This document shows positions 1 to 7,454 of a stretch of DNA of 18,298 nucleotides, in pieces. A program made the translations under genes and the position numbers. The stretch's first letter is position 1; each line of letters opens with the position of its first letter. Source of the stretch: Negativibacillus sp. (GTDB taxonomy: Bacteria > Bacillota > Clostridia > Oscillospirales > Ruminococcaceae). The stretch covers positions 1-18,298 of the forward strand of contig JAHHTY010000043.1 of the NCBI GenBank assembly GCA_020024325.1. The letters are read 5' to 3'. The notes under the pieces were generated by a model. That model searched no databases, was not told where the DNA came from, and worked only from the letters and a program-made list of their open reading frames with translations.

Positions 1-29
1 TTTCTTTTTTCTTTAGTATCACAAAAAAA

Positions 30-62
30 GCAGGAAATATCCACTCTAAGGATATTTCCTGC
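30..62 (-). terminator. Rho-independent terminator of the oppA-like gene
   Basis: A 13-bp perfect stem (30-42 with 50-62) encloses a 7-base loop. On the minus strand it is followed by a run of seven T (the A run at 23-29). It sits about 60 bases past the stop of the 125-1801 gene. The T run after 62 on the plus strand means it could also stop transcripts arriving from the left edge, so it is probably bidirectional. Confidence 0.9.
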
Positions 63-124
63 TTTTTATTTTTAAGTATCGTCTTAACTTTATACGTTAC
101 GCCAAAGTTTCAGGAGATTACACC

Positions 125-1801
125 CTATTTTCCTGAAAGGGTGGCATTTCCAAACCAATAAGTTCCTGCTGCATCAACGCTCCAACCGGAAACTTTTGCT
201 GTATTTGTGGTTGTTGTAATCATTTCACGGTAGAGTGGCATAACATAGGCGTCACCTAAAAGAATTTCCTCTGCTTTGTCCAGGTTAGAGGTTCTTTCCT
301 CGCCCTGTGCCTGAATTGCTTCCATCATTGCGTTGTCAAACTCCGGATTTGTATATCCGCAAGCAGACTGCGCATTAGAAGAAAGGTATGGCTGCAGATA
401 CAGTTCCTGATCGGAAACATCTGCTTCCCACACACTGCACAGCACATCATCATACTGAAGGCTATTGCGGCTAAGCATAAATGTTTGTGCGTCCTGTGCA
501 GTCAGTGTAACTGTAAGTCCCAATGATTCCCAGGCAGATTTTACTGTTTCCAGTGCTGCTGCGGTTTTATCATTTTCCAAATAAACAATTTCAATTTCTT
601 TATCTTCTGCATTTTCATCGGAAATATTTTCCTCGATTACACTTAATGCTTTTTCTGTATCAGCACTTGCAGAAAGAATTTCGGTGCCCATTCCGTCAGC
701 GGAAAGCAGAACCTCACCACCTGCTGCCTGTGCTGCCGCGGTACGGTCAAGTGCTGTGGAGAGAGCTTCTCTTACATCTTTATTTTGAAGAAGCTTATTG
801 CCGGTGTTTGCATTGACAACCAGATTAACAACCTTGTTAGATGCTGTTTTCTCTGCTGTAACGGTTTCTGCAAGTTTTGGAACCTCCACTGTATTGCCAT
901 TGGTATCGGTCTGGTTTTCCGGCTGAGAAATTTCTCCCTCGGTCATCACAATATCCCCGAATGCCATACCAACCGGAGCAAAGTTTTCGTCCAACATTCT
1001 TGCAACGATATAATCCAGACTTACATTATCCTTGTTCCAGTAATTTTTGTTTTTTTCTAAAACTAATTCTTTACCTTCGGTATAACCTACCAATGTAAAC
1101 GGACCATTAGAAACTGCCTTTTGTGGGTTTTTAGACCAGCTGTCGTCATCGGAAATAATATCTTCTCGAAGCGGCATAAATGCCGGCAGTGTTAACATCT
1201 GGTTAAAGTAAGCAGCCGGCTGTTTGAGTGTTACCTCCAAAGTGGTATCATCCACTGCTTTTACGCCCAATTCATCTGCCTCTTTGATTCCCTGCGCAAT
1301 TTGGTCATAATGAAGCAGAGCGGACATCATGTACGCATTCTCTGCCTGTGTTTTTGGGTCTGCGCTGCGTTTCCATGCAAACTCAAAATCCTGTGCTTTT
1401 ACAGGCTGTCCGTCTGACCAAGAAGCCTCTCGAAGGGTATAAGTCAGGGTAACGGTTCCATCTTCGTTGATTTTTTCCTGTGGCATATCTGCTGCCATCG
1501 CCGGCTGAATGCCACCAGCACCTGCTCTCATCAAACCTTCAAAGGTATTGTTTACAACGCTCTTGCTGTCAGAAGACACGCTGTGTGCCGGATCAAGTGT
1601 TTTGCTGTCAATTCCCAGATTCCATGTTAAAACATTGCCCTTACAATCTGTGCTCACCATATTTTCACCGTTTGTTGGTGCAGATTCATTTTCCACGGCA
1701 GTTTCTTGATTCTGGTCAGATTCATTTTCATTAGAGCCACAGCCGCTCAACATTGAAACGGACAGAAGCATTGCAATCAGTAAAGCTAATACTTTTTTCA
1801 C
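125..1801 (-). CDS. Peptide ABC transporter substrate-binding lipoprotein (SBP_bac_5/OppA-like)
   Basis: Extracytoplasmic solute-binding lipoprotein that probably captures oligopeptides for an ABC importer. The 558-residue protein starts with a lipoprotein signal peptide: KK, a hydrophobic stretch and lipobox LSGC with Cys21 as the acylation site. A Ser/Asn/Glu-rich linker follows to about residue 50. Family 5 features are the early TLDPAHS segment, the SWSDGQPVKAQDFEFAWKR block, a NGPFTLVGY block and KDVREALSTALDR near residue 350. The start is GTG at 1801, seven bases after a GGGGG ribosome site; no better start is visible. Length is typical of OppA. No permease or ATPase gene is adjacent, and promoter plus terminator suggest a single-gene transcript, so it may be an orphan receptor. 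Substrate is inferred from family only; the region around residues 285-320 matches OppA poorly by eye. Confidence 0.9.
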   Translation of the reverse strand: MKKVLALLIAMLLSVSMLSGCGSNENESDQNQETAVENESAPTNGENMVSTDCKGNVLTWNLGIDSKTLDPAHSVSSDSKSVVNNTFEGLMRAGAGGIQPAMAADMPQEKINEDGTVTLTYTLREASWSDGQPVKAQDFEFAWKRSADPKTQAENAYMMSALLHYDQIAQGIKEADELGVKAVDDTTLEVTLKQPAAYFNQMLTLPAFMPLREDIISDDDSWSKNPQKAVSNGPFTLVGYTEGKELVLEKNKNYWNKDNVSLDYIVARMLDENFAPVGMAFGDIVMTEGEISQPENQTDTNGNTVEVPKLAETVTAEKTASNKVVNLVVNANTGNKLLQNKDVREALSTALDRTAAAQAAGGEVLLSADGMGTEILSASADTEKALSVIEENISDENAEDKEIEIVYLENDKTAAALETVKSAWESLGLTVTLTAQDAQTFMLSRNSLQYDDVLCSVWEADVSDQELYLQPYLSSNAQSACGYTNPEFDNAMMEAIQAQGEERTSNLDKAEEILLGDAYVMPLYREMITTTTNTAKVSGWSVDAAGTYWFGNATLSGK

Positions 1802-1803
1802 TG

Positions 1804-1888
1804 TTTTTCCCCCATTTACCCTTCGGGTTTTGATTTTACATTAACAGAGGGTCTTTTGATGATTCCCTCTGTTTTAATTGTCTAGTTA
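1804..1888 (-). promoter_or_regulatory. Structured 5' leader of the oppA-like gene
   Basis: The predicted transcript begins near 1888 and has a leader of about 87 bases. It contains a 9-bp stem (1843-1851 with 1865-1873, 13-base loop), then a small hairpin ACCC-GAA-GGGT (1818-1828), and then the GGGGG ribosome site at 1809-1813. The stems are read directly; any regulatory role is inference. The first stem is not followed by a clear T run on the minus strand, so it is not an obvious terminator. Confidence 0.5.
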
Positions 1889-1894
1889 AAATTT

Positions 1895-1923
1895 ATGATA
1901 CCATGCCAAACTGAATTTGTCAA
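1895..1923 (-). promoter_or_regulatory. Sigma-A type promoter of the oppA-like gene
   Basis: On the minus strand, TTGACA (1923-1918), a 17-base spacer and TATCAT (1900-1895). The -35 is a perfect match and the -10 has five of six consensus bases. It lies about 95 bases upstream of the GTG start. Confidence 0.8.
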
Positions 1924-2002
1924 AGATACAATGCCCTTTGTCGGATATTTTACAGTTTAGAAAAAATTATTTCCTATGTGTTATATAACAATATCCCAGC
2001 AG

Positions 2003-3274
2003 TTATTTTTTTCCAAAATCCGCACGAATTTCGCCTGCCATATAAAGTGACCCCAAGGCACAAACAACCCCATCTGTTCCTGCCTCCTGCTTTGCCAGAC
2101 TGATTGCTTGTTTTATCCCATCAGCAACAATGGCTCTATCTCCGCCTTTATTTTTCAATGTTTGACACAATTTCTGTGCTGTCATAGCACGAGGGCTGCT
2201 TGCTGTAACACAAACAAAGCTCTTTGCCAATGGAATCAGTTGCTCCAACATTCCTTCTGTATCCTTATCCTGCATCATTCCCAAAATGAAAACAATCTTT
2301 TGGTGAGGATAGAATTTTTTGAGTGCCGAAATTGCAGCTCCAACACACTGCGGATTGTGTCCTCCATCTAAAATAAAGTCCGGCTTTTCTGCTAAACGTT
2401 CAAAGCGTGCTGCCCAGCTTGTCTTTGCAAGACCTGTCTGCACGGTTTGATTGCTGATATTATATCCCTGTTCCCTTAAAAAGGTTACTGCTTCCAACAC
2501 ATTTGCGGCGTTATGCAGCTGGTGTTCCCCCACTAACGGTATAAACAATTCTCCGTACTCTAAATCTTTCACATGATGCCCATGCATATCAGAAAAGATA
2601 TCAGAAAAACGATCTATGCCGGAAACAGAAAGCTTTGCACCTTGTTCTTTACAGATATTTTGTATCACACAGACAGCCTCACTGCTTTGCTGTGCCATCA
2701 CTACCTTTGTGCCCGGTTTTATAATTCCACCCTTTTCCCTTGAAATCGATTCAATTGTATTTCCCAGTGTTTCGGTATGGTCAAATCCAAGCTGAGTAAT
2801 GATTGCTGCCTGTGGCGTCGGAATACAGTTGGTTGCATCCAGACGTCCGCCGATTCCAACTTCCAACACCACAATATCGCACTTTTTACGGGCAAAATAT
2901 CGAAATGCCGCCAATGTCAGCACTTCAAATACAATAGGGGCAGCCCCCATTTTATCGCATATTTCTTTTACAGCCACAATATCCTCAATCAAATCCTGAT
3001 CCGAAATATCCTGCCCGTTTATTTTCATTCGTTCGTTATATCGCATCAAATGCGGCGAGGTAAACAAACCTGTGCGATAACCTGCCTGCGTTAAAATACA
3101 GGCAAGCATTGCCGAACAGGAACCTTTTCCGTTTGTTCCCGCTACATGAACAAATTTTACCTTGTTTTGCGGATTGCCCATCTGTTCCAAAACCTGTTCC
3201 AATTTTTCCAGTCCGTACCGTTCCCGTGGAAACTCGCTTTGCTCGATATAAAATATTGCTTCCTCGTATGTCAT
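2003..3274 (-). CDS. folC: Bifunctional folylpolyglutamate synthase/dihydrofolate synthase
   Basis: Cytoplasmic Mur-ligase-family enzyme that adds glutamate to dihydropteroate or tetrahydrofolates using ATP, retaining folates in the cell. The 423 residues match the family length. Visible motifs are the P-loop region HVAGTNGKGS (43-52), TSPHL shortly after, the Mur-ligase central segment VVLEVGIGGRLDATN with the following GFDHTETLG, and ILDGGHNP at the start of the C-terminal domain. The ATG at 3274 has a GGGAGGAT ribosome site seven to eight bases upstream. It lies 96 bases downstream of ridA on the same strand with a terminator-like hairpin between them, so it is either expressed by partial read-through or has a promoter I could not identify. 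Dual activity versus synthase only cannot be decided here. Confidence 0.95.
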   Translation of the reverse strand: MTYEEAIFYIEQSEFPRERYGLEKLEQVLEQMGNPQNKVKFVHVAGTNGKGSCSAMLACILTQAGYRTGLFTSPHLMRYNERMKINGQDISDQDLIEDIVAVKEICDKMGAAPIVFEVLTLAAFRYFARKKCDIVVLEVGIGGRLDATNCIPTPQAAIITQLGFDHTETLGNTIESISREKGGIIKPGTKVVMAQQSSEAVCVIQNICKEQGAKLSVSGIDRFSDIFSDMHGHHVKDLEYGELFIPLVGEHQLHNAANVLEAVTFLREQGYNISNQTVQTGLAKTSWAARFERLAEKPDFILDGGHNPQCVGAAISALKKFYPHQKIVFILGMMQDKDTEGMLEQLIPLAKSFVCVTASSPRAMTAQKLCQTLKNKGGDRAIVADGIKQAISLAKQEAGTDGVVCALGSLYMAGEIRADFGKK

Positions 3275-3309
3275 CTTTATCCTCCCTGCTGCAAAAGAAC
3301 GCCCTGCAA

Positions 3310-3346
3310 AAAAGAGGGGACACCATTACAAGTGTTCCCCTCTTTT
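3310..3346 (-). terminator. Terminator/attenuator between ridA and folC
   Basis: An 11-bp stem (3310-3320 with 3336-3346) extends by three more pairs past a one-base bulge. On the minus strand the stem ends in TTTTTT. It lies 25 bases past the ridA stop and 36 bases before the folC start, so it probably ends most ridA transcripts while letting some reach folC. Confidence 0.8.
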
Positions 3347-3370
3347 CAAATCAACGATCGCACCAAGCGA

Positions 3371-3751
3371 CTATTTTACATAAGCGATTGCTTCGATTTC
3401 AACCAAAGCACCTTTTGGCAGTTTTGCAACTTCATAAGCTGCACGAGCTGGGCACTCTTCGGTGAAGTATTCAGCATATACATCGTTCATTGCTGCAAAG
3501 TCGCCAATATTCTGCATGAGAACGGTTGTCTTAACTACATTTTTCATAGACAGACCTTCTGATTCCAGAATTGCTTTAATATTTTCCAAAGACTGTTTTG
3601 TCTGAGCTTTGATGCAAGCTTCAGCCAGTTCACCAGTAGCCGGGTTAATTGGCAGCTGACCGGAAATGAACATATTGTCACCTGCTACGATTGCCTGAGA
3701 GTATGGTCCGATTGCGCCTGGAGCATTTGTTGTTGCAACTACTTTTTTCAT
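3371..3751 (-). CDS. ridA: RidA family 2-iminobutanoate/2-iminopropanoate deaminase
   Basis: Small cytosolic hydrolase of the YjgF/YER057c/UK114 family that speeds hydrolysis of reactive enamine/imine intermediates released by PLP enzymes such as threonine dehydratase. The 126-residue product has the full family pattern: GPYSQA (15-20), FISGQLP (28-34), the catalytic-type arginine in CPARAAYEV (Arg103), and ALVEIEAIA with Glu120 at the C-terminus. Length is usual for the family. The reading frame stays open 33 codons upstream, but the ATG at 3751 is chosen because an AAGGAAGAG ribosome site lies just upstream and homology begins there. It has its own promoter after murC and a terminator behind it. 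The longer frame would encode sequence across the promoter and is rejected. Confidence 0.95.
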   Translation of the reverse strand: MKKVVATTNAPGAIGPYSQAIVAGDNMFISGQLPINPATGELAEACIKAQTKQSLENIKAILESEGLSMKNVVKTTVLMQNIGDFAAMNDVYAEYFTEECPARAAYEVAKLPKGALVEIEAIAYVK

Positions 3752-3827
3752 TGTAATCTCTTCCTTTTCATTTATATTTCTTTCACCAACAACACTGCGA
3801 AGTCCGTGAAAGTATTCTGCTGACCTT

Positions 3828-3857
3828 ATTTTAGCACAATTTGTCATCATATGGCAA
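3828..3857 (-). promoter_or_regulatory. Probable ridA promoter
   Basis: On the minus strand, TTGCCA (3857-3852), an 18-base spacer and TAAAAT (3833-3828), about 77 bases upstream of the ridA start. The match is good but not perfect. The -35 box sits in the loop of an inverted repeat (3838-3850 with 3879-3891). Confidence 0.6.
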
Positions 3858-3891
3858 CACCTTTTTTGTAAGAAAAGTATGACGACAAATT
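3838..3891. repeat. 13-base inverted repeat across the murC stop and ridA promoter
   Basis: AATTTGTCATCAT (3838-3850) pairs with ATGACGACAAATT (3879-3891) with one mismatch, which becomes a G-U pair in the minus-strand RNA. The 28-base centre contains the ridA -35 box. The right arm overlaps the murC stop codon. It could be an operator or an RNA hairpin; it lacks a clear following T run for a terminator. Confidence 0.55.
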
Positions 3892-5266
3892 ATTTTTCTT
3901 CCAGCATCATTTTAGCACATTTATAAACATCTCCACAGCCCATCGTGATGACCAAATCTCCCGGTTGTGCGTGCTGCATCACATAGGATGAAATTTCTTC
4001 AAAAGTTTTAAACCAAACACAGTTTGGTATTTTATCTGCCAAATCTTTTGCATAAATATTGTAGGTGTTTTTTTCTCTTGATCCCATAATCTCAGACAGA
4101 ACCACATGGTCTGCTAGTTGCAGAACTCTTGCAAATTCATCCAACATCATCGCCGTTCTGGAATAGGTAAATGGCTGGTGCACTGCCCACACTTGGCGGT
4201 ACTCCATTTTTTTGGCAGCTTTCAAGGTAACCTCAATTTCTGCCGGATGATGACCGTAATCGTCTGCAATGGTGACACCTTTGTTTTCGCCCATAATTTC
4301 AAAACGTCTGCCTGCCCCCTTAAAAACTTTTGCTGATTCGATTGCCTTCTGAGGGGTACAACCAGATTCGATTGCTGCTGCAATTGCGGAAATACTGTTT
4401 AAAATATTATGGTCGCCCGGGACATTCAGCTGAACTTTTCCCAGATTTTCTCCATGATAATAAAGGTCATAGGAAGTATGTCTGCCATCTTGGTGAAGAA
4501 TATTTTTAGGGAAATAATCATTTTTTTCCTGCATACCGAAAGAAATTATCTTTTTGCCCACAATTCCCTCCAGTGCTTTGCAGGAATTATCATCGTCCCC
4601 GTTATAAATCACTGTTTTGGTTGCCATCTGTGCAAAGTGATGGAAAGAATCGATGATGTGATCCAGCGTTTTAAAGTATTCCAGATGGTCTTCGTCCACA
4701 TTTAAAATAACCGCAATATCCGGATGACATTTTAAAAAGTGGTCCTCGAACTCGCAGGCTTCGCATACCATTGTTTCGCTGTTACCCAATCTGCCGCTTC
4801 CGCCGATTGCTTCGAGCTTTCCTCCCACTACTGCCGAAGGGTCCATATCACATTCCATAAACATTTGTGTCAGCATAGCAGTCGTTGTCGTTTTGCCGTG
4901 AGTTCCGCAAACGCACACACAGTTATCAAACCAACTTGTTACCAATCCCAGCAAGTCTGCTCTTTCTATTGTCGGGATTCCACTTTCTCTTGCTGCAATC
5001 AGCTCCGGATTATCGTCCATAATCGCTGCTGTGTGAACAATCAAATCCGCACCCTTTATATTTTCTGCACATTGTCCGATTGTGACAGGAATATTCAGTT
5101 TTTCCCTCTCAAAATTGATGGTGTCACCCGGGTTATTATCCGACCCCGTAATGTAATATCCCATACCATGCAGAATCTGTACCAGAGGAAACATTCCCGA
5201 ACCACCGATTCCGATAAAATGAATATGCTTTTTATCCTTTAAAAAATCTTTTTTAATATGTGTCAT
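3890..5266 (-). CDS. murC: UDP-N-acetylmuramate--L-alanine ligase
   Basis: Cytoplasmic ligase that attaches L-alanine to UDP-N-acetylmuramate with ATP, the first peptide step of peptidoglycan synthesis. The 458-residue length is typical. Domain 1 carries the Rossmann-like HFIGIGGSGM (near 16-25) and GSDNN; the central domain has the ATP loop CGTHGKTTTT (120-129), EFEDHFL and NVDEDHLEYF (189-198); the C-terminal domain has DDYGHHPAEI and HQPFTYSRT, then a final TMGCGDVYK. A GTG at 5275 is in frame, but the ATG at 5266 has a GGTGG ribosome site five bases upstream that would overlap the GTG start, so ATG is preferred. It stands apart from a division/cell-wall cluster, as is common for murC in Clostridia. 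Confidence 0.96.
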   Translation of the reverse strand: MTHIKKDFLKDKKHIHFIGIGGSGMFPLVQILHGMGYYITGSDNNPGDTINFEREKLNIPVTIGQCAENIKGADLIVHTAAIMDDNPELIAARESGIPTIERADLLGLVTSWFDNCVCVCGTHGKTTTTAMLTQMFMECDMDPSAVVGGKLEAIGGSGRLGNSETMVCEACEFEDHFLKCHPDIAVILNVDEDHLEYFKTLDHIIDSFHHFAQMATKTVIYNGDDDNSCKALEGIVGKKIISFGMQEKNDYFPKNILHQDGRHTSYDLYYHGENLGKVQLNVPGDHNILNSISAIAAAIESGCTPQKAIESAKVFKGAGRRFEIMGENKGVTIADDYGHHPAEIEVTLKAAKKMEYRQVWAVHQPFTYSRTAMMLDEFARVLQLADHVVLSEIMGSREKNTYNIYAKDLADKIPNCVWFKTFEEISSYVMQHAQPGDLVITMGCGDVYKCAKMMLEEK

Positions 5267-5344
5267 ATAAACCACCTTTTCAGTGTCAGCGGTGATATCA
5301 TCAACCGTCTTTTGTTTTTCAGAACAGGAATCTGCCTTTCTTTT

Positions 5345-5350
5345 ATTATA
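5345..5350 (-). promoter_or_regulatory. Probable -10 box of the murC promoter
   Basis: A perfect TATAAT on the minus strand (5350-5345), about 80 bases upstream of the murC ATG. The best -35 at 17-base spacing is the weak TTTATT (5373-5368). Only the -10 is convincing. Confidence 0.5.
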
Positions 5351-5482
5351 TCTGGAAGTTGACAGAAAATAAACAGTATTTGATCGAAAATTCTGCTGAT
5401 TTTATTTTTCTTTTTCTAATAGGTATAAGTTTTTCTTTGACGCACATACTATCACTGATCCATTTTTCTAAAAAAACGACAC

Positions 5483-5490
5483 AAAGGAGT
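5483..5490 (+). promoter_or_regulatory. Ribosome binding site that fixes the spoVG start
   Basis: AAAGGAGT at 5483-5490, six bases before ATG at 5497. It decides against the longer in-frame start at 5359 (TTG), which has no such site and whose extra residues are not part of SpoVG. Confidence 0.85.
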
Positions 5491-5496
5491 AGCTAT

Positions 5497-5889
5497 ATGA
5501 ACATCACAGACATTCGCATCCGAAAAATTTATACCGAAAACCGTCTGCGTGCATTGGTTTCTATTACAGTTGACCACGACCTTGCTGTACATGATATTAA
5601 AATTATTGAAGGCAGCGAACGCCTGTTTGTTGCTATGCCTAGCCGAAGGGACGAAAGCGGGACTTTTCGAGATATTTCCCACCCTATCACCCCGCAGGCA
5701 AGAAAAGAGCTGGAAGATGCTGTTCTCTGTGCATATGAACAGTATCTGAGTGAACATGAAGAAGATGAGAAAACTTCTGAATTGAAATCTGCCCACAACT
5801 CTGACAATACTGATTTAGATGCTGCCGGACAAACTGTTTTATGGGAGCAGGAGCTTCAAAATACTCCTGGTATCACCTATCACGATTAG
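5497..5889 (+). CDS. spoVG: Septation/sporulation regulator SpoVG
   Basis: SpoVG family protein, a small nucleic-acid-binding regulator linked to asymmetric septation in spore formers and to gene regulation in other Firmicutes. The 130-residue product shows the whole SpoVG core: MNITDIRIRK at the start, LRALVSITVD (18-26), HDIKIIEG (32-39), LFVAMPSRR (43-51), GTFRDISHPI (55-64) and the helix ARKELEDAV. SpoVG is usually about 85-100 residues; here the core ends near 88 and an acidic, polar tail of about 40 residues follows (EHEEDEKTSELK and onward). The gene faces murC divergently and ends in a strong terminator shared with the next gene. I could not find a convincing sigma-A or sigma-H promoter upstream. 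Confidence 0.95.
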   Translation: MNITDIRIRKIYTENRLRALVSITVDHDLAVHDIKIIEGSERLFVAMPSRRDESGTFRDISHPITPQARKELEDAVLCAYEQYLSEHEEDEKTSELKSAHNSDNTDLDAAGQTVLWEQELQNTPGITYHD

Positions 5890-5920
5890 CTGATTCTTAA
5901 AAAAATATTGACCTTTTCCA

Positions 5921-5966
5921 AAAGAAAATCCCCAACCGAGTGGAGAATCGGCCGGGGATTTTCTTT
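5921..5966. terminator. Bidirectional terminator between spoVG and the 397-aa surface protein gene
   Basis: A 13-bp outer stem AAAGAAAATCCCC (5921-5933) pairs exactly with 5954-5966, with an inner CCGA/TCGG stem (5936-5939 with 5948-5951). Both strands end in T-rich sequence. It lies 31 bases past the spoVG stop and 14 bases past the stop of the opposing gene. Confidence 0.9.
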
Positions 5967-5980
5967 TTATATTATTTTAA

Positions 5981-7174
5981 CTATTTTGTCTTTCTGCTTA
6001 ATACCGCACCGCCTGCGATAGAAACTACTGCCAATACTGCTGCCAGTGTTACCATATCTTCTGCACCGGTATTTGGATTTACTTTATCATTGTTAGAACC
6101 ACCACCGAAATAATCGTTGTTTTCCTGATTTTCTCCGCCGGATGGTTTCTGTTCCTGCTGCGCATCTGTGTTTTCGTCCTGAATCTCTGCACTGATATCC
6201 AGTTTTGTTGGAGTAAGTACATACTCGCCCAAAGATTTTGTTTTCAGCTCTACTGCCTCAGTTTCTTCGTTATAAACAGCTGCGGTTGCTTTCAGATTAT
6301 TGTTTACCACCTCGTACATATACATCGGTACATCGGTTGGAATGGTAAGGGTACCTGTTGCACTGAAGGTATCAAGGTTGCCTCTAAAGTTGTAAAAATA
6401 TAGGTCCTCGCTGTAACGGTTTGCAATTTCTTTGTTGTAGTTGCGGTCGAAGTCAAACATCACCTTATCGCCGCCGAACATTTTTACAGTATAATAAGCA
6501 TCATCTTTAAAGTTAAAGGTTGCTGTGCCATCCTCATCTTTATTTACTTCCCATACTGCTTTTCCAAAAACAGCATTTTCCCAATCGAAATCCACCGGTT
6601 TTTCTGCCTTTGGATTGCCGAAAGTACCTTCCACATCAATCTGCTCGGTCTTGTTTTGGCTGTATTTTTCAGAAACAAACACACTTAATTTGTAGTTCAT
6701 ATCATCCAGACTGTTGTATTCTTCTTTTGTCTGGACTTTTACATAAATGGCACCTTTGATAAGGTTTTTATCTTTGGATTCTGCTTTGTAGAAATCCGCA
6801 GTTTCTACCATCTCACGGGATTTATCAATCAGGTTAATCTTCCATTTTTTATCAATTTCGCCTGTGTATGGAACGTGACCGGTCATCTCCTCTTTAGAGG
6901 CTCCGATGGTAACAGTTTCTCCTTCTTTGGTGGTGTAATAAAGCGGAAGGTAAATATTGTCACCCGGCTGAAGATTCAGATTATTGTTTTCTTCAAGGTC
7001 TGTAGAGATGTTCTGCTCCTCACGAATTACCTGAATCTTGTTTTTGAAACCAAACTGATTTGGCCACTCATATTTTTCTTCTCCTACCACACCGGTTGTG
7101 ATGTCCGCAAAGGCAGCTGTACCCATTGTAAACAGCATTGCGGATACCACAGAAATTGCCATTGTTTTTTTCAT
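5981..7174 (-). CDS. Secreted surface protein with C-terminal NPNTG sorting-like signal (397 aa)
   Basis: I do not recognise a characterised family. A Sec signal peptide ends at AFA (21-23). The ectodomain starts with a GDNIYLPLY motif (71-79) and continues through IDKKWKINLIDKS (107-119), WENAVFGKAVWEV, AYYTVKMFGGDKVMFD and SLGEYVL near 314-320. After a Gln/Asn/Gly-rich linker (about 330-364) comes NPNTG (366-370), a hydrophobic segment and RKTK. This order resembles a cell-wall sorting signal; NPxTG resembles motifs of class B-like sortases, but no sortase is in the window. It aligns by eye over most of its length with the 586-aa protein at 15150-16910, lacking about 175 residues present there. 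ATG follows an AGGAGG site. It has a strong promoter and a leader of about 115 bases. Abundance and role are unknown. Confidence 0.85.
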   Translation of the reverse strand: MKKTMAISVVSAMLFTMGTAAFADITTGVVGEEKYEWPNQFGFKNKIQVIREEQNISTDLEENNNLNLQPGDNIYLPLYYTTKEGETVTIGASKEEMTGHVPYTGEIDKKWKINLIDKSREMVETADFYKAESKDKNLIKGAIYVKVQTKEEYNSLDDMNYKLSVFVSEKYSQNKTEQIDVEGTFGNPKAEKPVDFDWENAVFGKAVWEVNKDEDGTATFNFKDDAYYTVKMFGGDKVMFDFDRNYNKEIANRYSEDLYFYNFRGNLDTFSATGTLTIPTDVPMYMYEVVNNNLKATAAVYNEETEAVELKTKSLGEYVLTPTKLDISAEIQDENTDAQQEQKPSGGENQENNDYFGGGSNNDKVNPNTGAEDMVTLAAVLAVVSIAGGAVLSRKTK

Positions 7175-7289
7175 CTGTTTTTCCTCCTATGAATCTTCCT
7201 TACATTTTCTGTCATATCCGTCTGTTGTCTTATTTATGCTTTTTTAATACTGTCCGCCTTTGAAGTTCTCCACGCACTTCCTACGTCTG
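7175..7289 (-). promoter_or_regulatory. Long leader of the 397-aa surface protein gene with GCGTGGAG motif
   Basis: About 115 bases lie between the predicted start of transcription (near 7289) and the ATG. The octamer GCGTGGAG (7275-7268) sits in the loop of a GAAGT/ACTTC hairpin (stem 7280-7276 with 7266-7262), 93 bases before the coding sequence. The same octamer lies at almost the same position in the leader of the paralogue at 15150-16910. No known riboswitch is recognised. Confidence 0.5.
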
Positions 7290-7295
7290 TGGTTT

Positions 7296-7324
7296 ATTAT
7301 ATACGCTGCTTTTCTTTTTTTCAA
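7296..7324 (-). promoter_or_regulatory. Sigma-A promoter of the 397-aa surface protein gene
   Basis: On the minus strand, TTGAAA (7324-7319), a 17-base spacer and TATAAT (7301-7296). Nearly perfect vegetative consensus, suggesting strong expression. Confidence 0.8.
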
Positions 7325-7390
7325 TAGCTAACACTGTGGTAATTTTTTGCAGTCGAAATTTTTGCCCTTATCCTTTTGATTTTGGCATTC

Positions 7391-7419
7391 TAGACTTTTA
7401 ATTTTTTCTATGCTATACT
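7391..7419 (+). promoter_or_regulatory. Probable promoter of the nitrilase-family gene
   Basis: TAGACT (7391-7396), a 17-base spacer and TATACT (7414-7419). The leader would be about 30 bases. The -35 has four of six consensus bases. Confidence 0.6.
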
Positions 7420-7454
7420 AAAAAAAATCACCTTTTTTCTAAGGAGGTCTTATG

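Noticed and set aside
1979..1990. TGTTATATAACA palindrome behind folC
   Set aside because: AT-only centre and no stable loop; too weak to call a terminator or operator.
3752..3850. In-frame extension of ridA upstream of 3751
   Set aside because: It overlaps the predicted promoter and adds 33 residues outside the RidA family; a good ribosome site precedes 3751.
5358..5363. TTGACA as a spoVG -35 box
   Set aside because: No -10-like hexamer occurs 16-18 bases downstream, so a promoter is not supported.
5359..5496. In-frame extension of spoVG upstream from a TTG at 5359
   Set aside because: SpoVG homology and an AAAGGAGT site both place the start at 5497; the extension has no ribosome site.
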